Assembly: GCA_902779075.1 (NCBI GenBank)
Contig: CACZAK010000194.1
Location: 1 to 10,545, forward strand
Length of the DNA: 10,545 nt
Source: an uncultured bacterium
Lineage (GTDB): Bacteria > Verrucomicrobiota > Kiritimatiellia > RFP12 > UBA1067
Reading direction: 5' to 3'
The notes beneath the pieces were generated by a model. It was given only the letters and a program-made list of their open reading frames with translations. It ran no database searches and was not told the DNA's origin. Positions 1 through 6,343 of this stretch are shown here, one piece after another; within the stretch, counting starts at the first letter, position 1; each line of letters begins with the position of its first letter. The position numbers and the translations under genes were made by a program.

Positions 1-80
1 CGCGCCTCTGCGTGAGATATAACATGGAGTGGTAAATCGAAATGAGGAATTTAGGTTTACCAAACACGGGGTATGCCGGG

Positions 81-124
81 GTGGGCGATAGGTGGGCGAT
101 AGGTGGGCGACAGGTGGGCGAGCC
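81..124. repeat. 11-bp tandem repeat, nearly 4 copies
   Basis: Four head-to-tail units follow the pattern GTGGGCGATAG: 81-91 and 92-102 are identical, 103-113 has one change (GACAG), and 114-124 keeps only the first eight bases. The block lies downstream of the nuclease-like gene that ends at 251 and just beyond the 30-bp array. It has no dyad symmetry and no open reading frame of convincing quality. It may be a slippage-prone minisatellite; no function can be assigned from sequence. Confidence 0.85.
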
Positions 125-143
125 GCTGTACTACCCCACCTTG

Positions 144-243
144 GGTCGCGACGGAGCGCGACCCTCCCCGGTTCGGTCGCGACGGAGCGCGACCCTCCCG
201 GCTCGGCGGGACGGAGCGCGACCCTCCCCGGCTCGGCGGGACG
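144..243. repeat. 30-31 bp GC-rich tandem repeat with internal hairpin
   Basis: Three units (144-174, 175-204, 205-234) and a partial fourth (235-243) share the core GACGGAGCGCGACCCTCCC. In the first two units a perfect 7-bp stem, GGTCGCG-ACGGAG-CGCGACC, can form with a 6-base loop. The third unit begins GGCGGGA and has lost the left arm. The array ends 7 bp from the stop codon of the nuclease-like gene. It could act as a REP-like 3' stabiliser or factor-dependent terminator, but there is no T-run, so an intrinsic terminator is not supported. Units abut directly, so this is not a CRISPR. Confidence 0.85.
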
Positions 244-250
244 CCTCGCC

Positions 251-1981
251 TCACCCAGCGGTTCGACCAGAGGGCGACAGCGCGACGTGTTTGCCGTGGA
301 AGCCGATGCCGTACTTGAGGACGATGATACCCGCCGCCTCCATTTCGGATGCGTAGCTTTTCTCGTCGATCTGCTTCCGCGCCTTCCTTGCGGCTGCGGC
401 AAGGAGCGCTTCAAGGCGTTTCTTAGAGACGCGGCTCGGAATCTTCGGCGACTTGAGCTCCAGTACGACGCCCGGAAGCGGAACGCCGGGAAGCGGCTTC
501 ATCAGGATATCGGGACGACCGTCCCCCTCCTCGCGGTTGGAGTGGATTTCAAAGTAGTCCCGCCCGATGGCGAGAAATCCGAGGATGAGGCCGTGGAAGA
601 AATCCTCCTTCGCCGTGTCGAAGTAGCTTGCGGACGAAACAAGGAACCGCTCAACCGACTTGCGGAACATCTCGCCATTGCCGTTAGTGAGCGAGCTTAG
701 GATGCCCTGCAGATCACTTCCCACCGTCGGGGTGCAGGTGATCGGATCGAGAATGTCGTCACGGAACACGCTGACAAGCTCGCGGTTCGGGAACGCCAGC
801 AGGGCCCGCTTGTTGTCGTCGGGCCCTGACAGCACCTTGAGGTAGCCGGTATGCACCAACAGCGACCAGATGATCTGCGGATTGTTCTGTATCTGTCCGT
901 AACGGCCAAGTTCCCTTGAACAGGGAACCTCCGCCTCCTTTTTCTCGAAGAAATCCGCCAGTGCGTCGCGCATGTCGGTCGTCATGCGCGATATCGCGTC
1001 CGCCACGAGGTCGTTGCTGCTCGTGTCGAGCCAGTACGGCTGCGGCGTGAAGCCGTCGTCGACATAGTTCAGGAGCGACCACGGATTGTAGATTTCGCAT
1101 CCGCCGAAGCGGTATCCGTCGTACCACGCCTTCGCCTCGTCCATTTTCTCGGGGTGACCGTAGGTCGTGAGGAGTTCACGCACCTCTTCCTCGGTGAAGC
1201 CGAAGCAGTCGGAGAAGTCTGAATCGAACACGGAATAGACCTTCGGGTTGTTGAGCCCGGAGAGGACGCCCTCCTTGGCTACGCGCAGAATCCCGGTCAT
1301 CACGCCGAGTCGGCAGTGCTTGCCGTCCTTTAGGGCGGAGGAGAGGAAATTCCTGAAGAACTGGAGTGCCTCCTCGCCGAAGCCGCGAGTCGCGGCCCAG
1401 TTGATGGGCGAATCGTACTCGTCTATCAGGATAACCGGCTTCTCGCCGTAATGGGCATGAAGCGCGGCGGCGAGGATGCCGATCGCCCGCTGGAAGTTGC
1501 GTGGGGTTTTCTGCTCAAGGCACAGCTGGCGATGGAACGCCCGCGCGGTCTCGATGCATTCCTTGTCGAAAAACACCTTCTGATGTCGGTCGTACTCGTC
1601 TCGGACGGCATCCACGATCATGTCGTGCGTCTCCGCCCAGTCGGTGCCCTTCGCGTCCTTGAGCGTAATGTGCAGGACGGGATACTTTCCCTGCTCGGCA
1701 CGGTGCTCGACATTTTTCCAAACCTTCGTGCCCTTGAAGAGGTCTGCGTTCGACTTCTCGGCTTTTTCAAAGAACGTCTTCAGCATCTCCAGCGCAAACG
1801 TCTTGCCGAACCGGCGCGGTCGCGTGAAGAGCGCAATCGTGGCCTTTTTGTCAAGAAGGCCTGATATGAGCTGCGTCTTGTCAGCCGACCAGTAGCCGTC
1901 CATCACCGCCGCCCAGTCGCTGTTGCCGATTGGAAGCGGGATCCGCCTCGCCTTGGCGGAATGTCTCGTCCTGTTGTTCAT
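251..1981 (-). CDS. AAA-ATPase-like / PD-(D/E)XK nuclease-like protein
   Basis: A 576-residue protein of the widespread two-domain family that pairs an N-terminal AAA-ATPase-like domain (PF09820 type) with a C-terminal PD-(D/E)XK nuclease-like domain (PF08011, DUF1703 type). Seen: the family's opening PLPIGNSDW at 16-23, DKTQLI at 34-39, a Walker A-like loop RPRRFGKT at 54-61, Walker B VILIDEYD at 183-190, and the nuclease core D491 (GRPDILM) with E508-L-K510. Both domains look intact. The start at 1981 (MNNRTRH) sits about 14 residues before the conserved domain. A longer in-frame start at 2263 is rejected because its extra 94 residues are low-complexity and overlap the four-cysteine gene. 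No Shine-Dalgarno precedes the ATG; a promoter lies directly upstream. The cellular role of the family is not established; a defence or mobile-element link is sometimes suspected, which is inference here. Confidence 0.9.
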   Translation of the reverse strand: MNNRTRHSAKARRIPLPIGNSDWAAVMDGYWSADKTQLISGLLDKKATIALFTRPRRFGKTFALEMLKTFFEKAEKSNADLFKGTKVWKNVEHRAEQGKYPVLHITLKDAKGTDWAETHDMIVDAVRDEYDRHQKVFFDKECIETARAFHRQLCLEQKTPRNFQRAIGILAAALHAHYGEKPVILIDEYDSPINWAATRGFGEEALQFFRNFLSSALKDGKHCRLGVMTGILRVAKEGVLSGLNNPKVYSVFDSDFSDCFGFTEEEVRELLTTYGHPEKMDEAKAWYDGYRFGGCEIYNPWSLLNYVDDGFTPQPYWLDTSSNDLVADAISRMTTDMRDALADFFEKKEAEVPCSRELGRYGQIQNNPQIIWSLLVHTGYLKVLSGPDDNKRALLAFPNRELVSVFRDDILDPITCTPTVGSDLQGILSSLTNGNGEMFRKSVERFLVSSASYFDTAKEDFFHGLILGFLAIGRDYFEIHSNREEGDGRPDILMKPLPGVPLPGVVLELKSPKIPSRVSKKRLEALLAAAARKARKQIDEKSYASEMEAAGIIVLKYGIGFHGKHVALSPSGRTAG

Positions 1982-1989
1982 TTGAGGAT

Positions 1990-2018
1990 ATTGTACCAAA
2001 CAACCTTTCGCCGCGCAA
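1990..2018 (-). promoter_or_regulatory. Extended -10 promoter of the nuclease-like gene
   Basis: On the minus strand, TTGCGC (2018-2013), a 17-base spacer and TACAAT (1995-1990) form a sigma70-like promoter with an upstream TGG (1998-1996) that makes an extended -10. Transcription starting about 7 bases past the -10 would begin near 1983, two bases before the ATG at 1981. No ribosome-binding site lies between, which suits a leaderless message. The preceding gene ends at 2052, so the promoter fits the 70-bp gap. Confidence 0.5.
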
Positions 2019-2051
2019 CCGACCAAACGGCCACGCAGGGACTTCGCAACT

Positions 2052-2609
2052 TTACGGCCGCGCCGTCTCTGACTGTTCCTCGGCGGCGGAGACTTCGCCA
2101 AGCGTCTTCGTGCCGGAGAGGAGGGCCACGACCTGCTGCTGGACCTCCGCGAGGTTCTCCAGGCGAAGGCGCGGGTCGAGCACGACGAATGACTCGCCCG
2201 TGCGGCGGTGTTCGTACACGCGGAGGATCGTTTGGTCCTCCTGTTCGCGCGCATCGCGCTCAATGAGGATCTTGGAGCGTTCCAGCATCACGGCAAGCAC
2301 GTACACGACGTTCTTCATCGCCGGATCCTCCAATGCAATCAGGTGACGCAGGAGGTCGTCCGCCGTCTCCTTCTTGAGCGGCTCCTTCTTCGCGTCGGGC
2401 GGCGGCGGGGCGAGGTACACGCCTTCCCACGAGCTGAACGGCTCCCAGTCGCGCGGGGAGGTCTTCCAGCATTCGGGATGGCAGTCCAGACGCTCGTAGC
2501 CGTCCGTCAGCTCCTTCAGGACTGAAATCACCGGCGCCTTGTCGACCAAGGGCTTCGTGCAGATGGAGCAGACGTGTCCGCGGCTTCTGATGTTCCATTC
2601 CTGCGCCAT
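2052..2609 (-). CDS. Four-cysteine (zinc-ribbon-like) protein of unknown function
   Basis: A 185-residue soluble protein that I cannot assign to a named family. The N-terminus has C14-x2-C17 and C43-x3-C47 (HVCSICTKP and DCHPECW), spaced like a small treble-clef or zinc-ribbon metal site. Next come an acidic/proline-rich linker with APPPPDAKK (about 67-75), a helical stretch (about 80-120) and a glutamine/glutamate-rich C-terminal helix. No signal peptide or membrane segment is seen. A good Shine-Dalgarno (AAGGAGTAATAT before the ATG) supports the start. The gene begins 10 bp after the stop of the PIN gene, so it is probably the last gene of the aspartokinase operon. Metal binding is inferred from cysteine spacing; DNA, RNA or protein binding are equally possible. 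Confidence 0.75.
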   Translation of the reverse strand: MAQEWNIRSRGHVCSICTKPLVDKAPVISVLKELTDGYERLDCHPECWKTSPRDWEPFSSWEGVYLAPPPPDAKKEPLKKETADDLLRHLIALEDPAMKNVVYVLAVMLERSKILIERDAREQEDQTILRVYEHRRTGESFVVLDPRLRLENLAEVQQQVVALLSGTKTLGEVSAAEEQSETARP

Positions 2610-2619
2610 ATATTACTCC

Positions 2620-3036
2620 TTACTCCGTAATCACGTTGAGATCGGGGAAAATCGCCCGGTAGACCTCGCCGCGACGCGTGATGATGCCGTCATAGCAACA
2701 GGCAAGCGTGCCGAGGAGACAGGGGACGAACTGGAATTCCTGTCCGCCCAAGGCCTTCACGCGTCGATAGTAGCGCGCCCATGCGCGGTAGACGAGCGGC
2801 CCCGTCTCCCGCACGTTCTGGTGGGAGAGGACGACTCCGAGCTGCCCGAGGAATTCGTCCTGCAACGCCCGCTTGCCGTCAAACGCCGGCGCAAGCTCGA
2901 AATAGGAGATCAAGGAGATGTGGAGCGTCGCATCCGAATAGCGGTCCAACAATGCGGCGGATGACGCCCCGAATTCGGGGTCGTTCTCCAGGATGTCCAG
3001 GAGAATCGGCGTGTCGACAACGTAAGCGGCCTTCAT
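2620..3036 (-). CDS. Degenerate PIN-domain (VapC-like) toxin-family protein
   Basis: A 138-residue protein, the usual length of a VapC toxin. PIN proteins are Mg2+-dependent RNases with four acidic residues. Seen: the first acid D8 in YVVDTPILLDIL, the second E47 in SYFELAP, and a family-like C-terminus in which ITRRGEVYRAIFPDLNV aligns without gaps to the usual TRD..fYr..FP.L.v. At the third acidic position (normally PDxLIG) the sequence reads VPCLLG, with P105, and at the fourth (normally TRD) it reads TRR, with R122. The DTN/DTS motif is DTP. Two of four catalytic acids are therefore absent and activity is doubtful. Its ATG overlaps the antitoxin stop as ATGA (3036-3033), the classic arrangement of a toxin-antitoxin pair. 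It may be an inactive RNA- or antitoxin-binding relic. Confidence 0.8.
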   Translation of the reverse strand: MKAAYVVDTPILLDILENDPEFGASSAALLDRYSDATLHISLISYFELAPAFDGKRALQDEFLGQLGVVLSHQNVRETGPLVYRAWARYYRRVKALGGQEFQFVPCLLGTLACCYDGIITRRGEVYRAIFPDLNVITE

Positions 3037-3317
3037 TGTTTCGCCCCCTCCTGTAGATCTTCGAGGCCCGTGTCATCCACGCCGCGCAGCCAGTCTGCCG
3101 TCCGGCGCGTCTTGCGAAAACGGGCGGCGAACCCAAGCGCCGCCTGCGCCCCGCCCTTTTGGGGCGTACGGACGGGCGACAGTGTCGCGGTACCGGTTTC
3201 GGCGTCGAGCGTCCATGCAATCAGACTGCTGGGGGTCAACCCGAGGGCGTTGCGGATGGAGATTGGAACCGAGACCTGTCCGCGCTCGGACATTCGGCTG
3301 ATAAACGATCCCCTCAC
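3033..3317 (-). CDS. AbrB/MazE/SpoVT-type antitoxin
   Basis: A 94-residue protein with a swapped-hairpin AbrB-type DNA-binding domain. The signature RGQVSVPISIRNALGL occupies about 12-27, followed by the beta-strand pattern SLIAWTLDAETGTATLSPV. The C-terminal half (about 60-94, with AARFRKTRRTADWLRG) would be the toxin-binding tail. Such antitoxins usually repress their own operon and neutralise the downstream PIN partner, here inferred from the ATGA overlap with that gene. The start is taken as GTG at 3317, which overlaps the aminotransferase stop as GTGA (3317-3314) and has AGGAGG five bases upstream. An ATG at 3293 (residue 9), immediately before the domain, is an alternative. No promoter of its own is visible, so it is probably co-transcribed with the metabolic genes. 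Confidence 0.85.
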   Translation of the reverse strand: MRGSFISRMSERGQVSVPISIRNALGLTPSSLIAWTLDAETGTATLSPVRTPQKGGAQAALGFAARFRKTRRTADWLRGVDDTGLEDLQEGAKQ

Positions 3318-4507
3318 GCATCCCTCCTTTTCTTAAGGCCTTTCGCGAACGCGGCGATGCGCGCGGCTGCCTCCTGGATCTTTTCGTACGAAGTTGCGTA
3401 GCTGAAACGCACAAAGCCCTCGCCGCAGGCGCCGAATGCCGAACCCGGCACGCAGGCGACGGATTTCTCCTCCAAGAGGCGGACGGCGAACTCCTGCGAG
3501 GTGAGACCCGTGGAGCGGATGTCGGTAAAGAGATAGAACGCGCCGGCGGGAAGGAGCGTCTTCAGGCCCGCGGCGTTGAGCGCGTCCACGAGGAAGTCGC
3601 GGCGGCGGCGATACTCGGCGCGCATCCGCGCCACGTCCTCGTCGCCATGCTCCATCGCCTCCACGCCCGCTGCCTGCGAAAGAGTGGGCGCGCTCATGAT
3701 CCCGTACTGGTGGATCTTCATCATCGCGTCCACCACGTCGTGCGGACCGCAGGCGTAGCCGAGACGGTAGCCCGTCATCGCCCACGACTTCGAGAACCCG
3801 TTCAGGAGCACGAGGTTATCCTTCAGCTCAGGGAGAGAAGCAAAACTCGTAGGCTTGGCGGACGAGCCCTTCGGTGGGTAGATGAGCTCGGAATAGACCT
3901 CGTCCGCAAGGAGCAGCAGGTCGTGCTTCAACACGAACTTCGCGATCGCCTTCATGTCCGCGCGGGAAAGCGTGGCACCCGTGGGGTTGCAGGGGAAGTT
4001 GAGGAGAAGCGCCTTCGTGCGCGGTGTAACCTTGCGCTCAAGTGCCTCCACGGTAAGGCGGAAAGCGTCCTCCACGCGCGTCTCCACGGCCACTGGAGTG
4101 CCGTGCGCGAGACGGATTGTGGCGGCATAACTCACAAAACATGGTTCGTGGTAGAGAATTTCGTCGCCAGGTGTGGTTATGGCGCGAATGGCGAGGTCGA
4201 TTGCCTCGGATACGCCCACCGTCACGAGAACCTGGCGGCGCCAGTCGAACGGGGCGTTGAAGCGGCGCTTCAGGTAGGCGGCGATGGCCTGCCGCAGCTC
4301 GGGCGTGCCGAGGTTGGAGGTGTAGTGCGTCTGGCCGTTCTCAAGGGCGGTCACGGCCGCGCGGGAGACGTGCCAGGGAGTGTCGAAGTCCGGCTCGCCG
4401 ACGCCCAGCGAAATCACGTCCTTCCGCTGGGCGACGATGTCAAAGAACGCGCGGATGCCGCTTTTGGGCAGCTCCGCCACGTGGGGTGCGATGAACGTTC
4501 TGCGCAT
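3314..4507 (-). CDS. PLP-dependent class I/II aminotransferase
   Basis: A 397-residue fold-type I aminotransferase of the aspartate/alanine group, which moves an amino group between an amino acid and a 2-oxo acid using pyridoxal phosphate in the cytoplasm. Seen in order: VISLGVGEPDFDTP at 31-44, N174 in NFPCNPTG, D202 in LADEVYSEL (pyridine-nitrogen contact), the Schiff-base K240 in NGFSKSWAMTGYRLGY, R248, and R367 in GFVRFSY, the expected substrate-carboxylate arginine. All core residues are present and the length is normal. The start has no strong Shine-Dalgarno and follows the RAM-domain gene by 19 bp, so translation may depend on its neighbour. The stop overlaps the antitoxin GTG. Exact substrate cannot be read from sequence; the aspartokinase neighbour favours aspartate-family or alanine metabolism. 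Confidence 0.93.
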   Translation of the reverse strand: MRRTFIAPHVAELPKSGIRAFFDIVAQRKDVISLGVGEPDFDTPWHVSRAAVTALENGQTHYTSNLGTPELRQAIAAYLKRRFNAPFDWRRQVLVTVGVSEAIDLAIRAITTPGDEILYHEPCFVSYAATIRLAHGTPVAVETRVEDAFRLTVEALERKVTPRTKALLLNFPCNPTGATLSRADMKAIAKFVLKHDLLLLADEVYSELIYPPKGSSAKPTSFASLPELKDNLVLLNGFSKSWAMTGYRLGYACGPHDVVDAMMKIHQYGIMSAPTLSQAAGVEAMEHGDEDVARMRAEYRRRRDFLVDALNAAGLKTLLPAGAFYLFTDIRSTGLTSQEFAVRLLEEKSVACVPGSAFGACGEGFVRFSYATSYEKIQEAAARIAAFAKGLKKRRDA

Positions 4508-4526
4508 GTCCGGACCGGTTCCCGAA

Positions 4527-4844
4527 TCAGACGACGGCCAGGCGGCGGTCCGGCGCGAAGTCCGCCAGGAGGCCCTTTGCCTTGTACGTCTTGAGCATGA
4601 AGTGCGTGGCCGTGGAGAGCACGCCCTCGATGGTCGAGAGCTGTCCGCTCACGAACAGGGCAACCTCCTGCAGCGACGCGCCGTTCACGAACACGAGCAG
4701 GTCGTATGCGCCGCTCATGAGGAAGCAGGCCTCCACCTGCGGGAACTTCGCGATCTTCTGCGCGATCTTCGCGAAGCCCGTGTCCTTCGCGGGGGTGATC
4801 TTCAGCTCGATCACCGCCGTCACGTTTTGCTGTGTCTTCTTCAT
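4527..4844 (-). CDS. Stand-alone Lrp/AsnC effector-binding (RAM) domain protein
   Basis: A 105-residue protein matching only the C-terminal ligand-binding domain of Lrp/AsnC regulators: VTAVIELKITPAK (8-20), KIAKFPQVEACFLMSGAYDLLVFV (30-53) and the terminal strand STATHFMLKTYK (77-88). The GAYDLLV segment is the family's hallmark. The N-terminal helix-turn-helix of full-length regulators (usually about 150 residues) is absent, and there is no room for it upstream. Known stand-alone RAM proteins form ring-like oligomers that bind amino acids. Its place between aspartokinase and an aminotransferase suggests sensing of an amino acid linked to those enzymes; this is inference. No Shine-Dalgarno precedes the ATG; the upstream spacer is a heptamer repeat. 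Confidence 0.88.
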   Translation of the reverse strand: MKKTQQNVTAVIELKITPAKDTGFAKIAQKIAKFPQVEACFLMSGAYDLLVFVNGASLQEVALFVSGQLSTIEGVLSTATHFMLKTYKAKGLLADFAPDRRLAVV

Positions 4845-4846
4845 AG

Positions 4847-4888
4847 CTAGTGGCTAGTGGTTAGTGATTAGTGATTAGTGGTTAGTCG
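4847..4888. repeat. 7-bp tandem repeat, six copies (TTAGTGR)
   Basis: Six contiguous heptamers: CTAGTGG (4847-4853, 4854-4860), TTAGTGA (4861-4867, 4868-4874), TTAGTGG (4875-4881) and TTAGTCG (4882-4888). The last unit includes the aspartokinase stop codon (TAA on the minus strand, 4884-4882), and the first ends two bases from the ATG of the RAM-domain gene. Read on the coding strand, each unit carries TAA or TAG, and because 7 is not a multiple of 3 the array closes all three frames. It replaces the normal ribosome-binding region of the RAM gene. Confidence 0.9.
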
Positions 4889-6249
4889 CCGAAGAACGCC
4901 TCGTAGAGGGCGCGCACGGCGCGGTCGTGGTCGGCGGAACGGATGCCGATCATGAACGACACCTCGCTCGCGCCCTGGTTGACCATGGAGATGTTGATGC
5001 CGGCGCGGGCGAGCGCCGTGGTGGCGCGGGCGAGCATGCCGGCAGAATAGCACATGCCCTCGCCGACGACCATCAGGATCGCGTAGTCGTGCGACACGAT
5101 CACGCTGTCGGGGTTGAGCTCGCGCTTGATGCGCGCGATGGTCCTCTTCTCCAGCGCGGGGTCGAACTTCTCGCAGCGGATGATCACGGAGATCGAGTCG
5201 ATGCCGCTCGGCGTGTGCTCGTAGCTCACGCCCTCCTCCTCGAGGATGGCGAGCAGCTTGCGCGTGAAGCCGATCTGGCGGTTCATCAGGTACTTGTCGA
5301 TGATGATGTTGGTGAAGCCGTTCGCGGCGGCGATGCCCGTCACGGTACCGGGCATCACGCGGCGCGTCTGCACGATCATCGTGCCAGGCTCGTTGGGGTG
5401 GTTCGTGTTGCGCACGTTGATCGGGATGCGGGCCTGCACGGCGGGGAAGATCGCCTCGTCGTTGAACACGCCGAAGCCGGCGTAGGAAAGCTCGCGCATC
5501 TCGCGGTAGGTCATCGTGTCGATGCCCGTCTTGACCTCGGGCACGAGGCGGGGGTCGACGGGGTAGACGCTGTCCACGTCCGTGAAGTTCTCGTACACGT
5601 CGGCGCGGATAGCCGCCGCGAGGATGGAACCCGTGATGTCGCTGCCGCCGCGCGGGAACGTGGCCACCGTACCGTCCGCGCGGTAGCCGAAGAAACCCGG
5701 ATACACGACGATACCCTCGAAGTCCGAGAACGCACGTGAAAGTTTCTTGTACGACTCGGGATCGAGCGTGGCGTTGCCGGACTCGCCCACGAGAACCATG
5801 CCCGTGTCCTTTGGAGAGGCATAGCGCGCCTTCTTGCCGCGCTTCTGGAACGCGATGGTCACGAGCTTCGCGTTGTTGTCCTCGCCCGCCGCCTTCAGGA
5901 GGTCCATGAAGCCGCCGGTGTCGCCGCCGTCCTTCGGAACCTGCGCGAGACGAGCCTGAAGGTCGTCCCTGATGGACTGCACGATCTCGTCGCCGAGGTC
6001 GAGGCTCTTGGCAATCTCCGCGTAGCGCGTAACGACGGCGTCCAGCGCGGAGGCCGTGTTCTTGCCGTCAAGGGCATACTTGGCCAACGCGATCAGAAGG
6101 TCGGTGACCTTCGTATCGTCCTTGTTGCGCTTGCCGGGGGCCGAAACCACCACGATGCGCCGCTGGGGATCAGCCAGCACGATGTCAACAACCTTGGTCA
6201 GCTGGCCTGCGTCCGCAAGCGAGCTACCACCGAATTTACACACTTTCAT
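4882..6249 (-). CDS. lysC: Aspartokinase (YclM-type, two ACT domains)
   Basis: A 455-residue aspartate kinase, catalysing ATP-dependent phosphorylation of L-aspartate, the first step towards lysine, threonine, methionine and diaminopimelate. The catalytic amino-acid kinase domain has KFGGSS at 5-10, VVVSAPGKR at 33-41, FPRGGSDITGS at 198-208 and FTDVDSVYPVDPR at 222-234. Two ACT regulatory segments follow, one around 311-380 (GFTNIIIDKYLMNRQIG) and one at about 390-455 with MLARATTALARAGINISMVNQG. The length and GFTNIIIDKYLMNR pattern fit the monofunctional YclM/aspartokinase III group rather than a ThrA fusion. The ACT domains imply feedback inhibition by an end product, probably lysine or threonine. 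It is the first gene of the operon, with AGAGGG upstream and an extended -10 promoter. The symbol is functional only; the paralogue type is not resolved. Confidence 0.95.
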   Translation of the reverse strand: MKVCKFGGSSLADAGQLTKVVDIVLADPQRRIVVVSAPGKRNKDDTKVTDLLIALAKYALDGKNTASALDAVVTRYAEIAKSLDLGDEIVQSIRDDLQARLAQVPKDGGDTGGFMDLLKAAGEDNNAKLVTIAFQKRGKKARYASPKDTGMVLVGESGNATLDPESYKKLSRAFSDFEGIVVYPGFFGYRADGTVATFPRGGSDITGSILAAAIRADVYENFTDVDSVYPVDPRLVPEVKTGIDTMTYREMRELSYAGFGVFNDEAIFPAVQARIPINVRNTNHPNEPGTMIVQTRRVMPGTVTGIAAANGFTNIIIDKYLMNRQIGFTRKLLAILEEEGVSYEHTPSGIDSISVIIRCEKFDPALEKRTIARIKRELNPDSVIVSHDYAILMVVGEGMCYSAGMLARATTALARAGINISMVNQGASEVSFMIGIRSADHDRAVRALYEAFFGD

Positions 6250-6278
6250 CTTTTAGTCCCTCTTGGAAGAACGCGAAT

Positions 6279-6287
6279 AGTATACCA
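6279..6287 (-). promoter_or_regulatory. Extended -10 promoter of the aspartokinase operon
   Basis: On the minus strand TGGTATACT (6287-6279) is an extended -10 element with a near-consensus TATACT hexamer. A transcript starting about 7 bases downstream (near 6272) would have a leader of roughly 23 bases containing the AGAGGG ribosome-binding site of the aspartokinase gene. The -35 region is poor: the best candidate, TTGCGG at 6309-6304, needs a 19-base spacer, as is tolerable for extended -10 promoters. The same TGG plus -10 design occurs before the nuclease-like gene. Confidence 0.5.
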
Positions 6288-6343
6288 TAACTTGCCGCCC
6301 CTGCCGCAAAGTCACCGCAAATTTACGGGTTGATATCCGTACA

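Larger units (their letters stand above)
1..250. other. Non-coding repeat-bearing intergenic stretch
   Basis: No credible gene is present. Bases 1-80 show no recognisable signal. Bases 81-243 are two tandem-repeat arrays. The open frames crossing this stretch on both strands owe their length to the GC-rich repeats, which translate into low-complexity peptides such as repeated RDGARPS, and they should not be annotated as proteins. Confidence 0.7.

Noticed and set aside
144..243. CRISPR array
   Set aside because: The 30-31 bp units are contiguous with no spacers, and no cas gene is visible.
42..700. Plus-strand frames across the repeat region (42-356, 92-700, 103-318)
   Set aside because: They are translations of the tandem repeats or the antisense of the nuclease-like gene, with no ribosome-binding site or family resemblance.
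2019..2051. Terminator between the four-cysteine gene and the nuclease-like gene
   Set aside because: No stable hairpin with a T-run could be found; the unit boundary rests only on the promoter at 1990-2018.
1982..2263. N-terminal extension of the nuclease-like protein to 2263 (94 extra residues)
   Set aside because: The extension is Ser/Arg-rich low complexity, overlaps the well-supported four-cysteine gene in another frame and spans the likely promoter. The conserved domain starts just after the ATG at 1981.
3647..4594. Plus-strand 315-residue frame
   Set aside because: Antisense of the aminotransferase, which has every expected catalytic residue on the other strand.
6310..6335. Possible terminator for the small helical gene (ACCGCAAATTTACGGGT region)
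   Set aside because: The inverted repeat has no loop, contains a mismatch and lacks a T-run, so it is not convincing.
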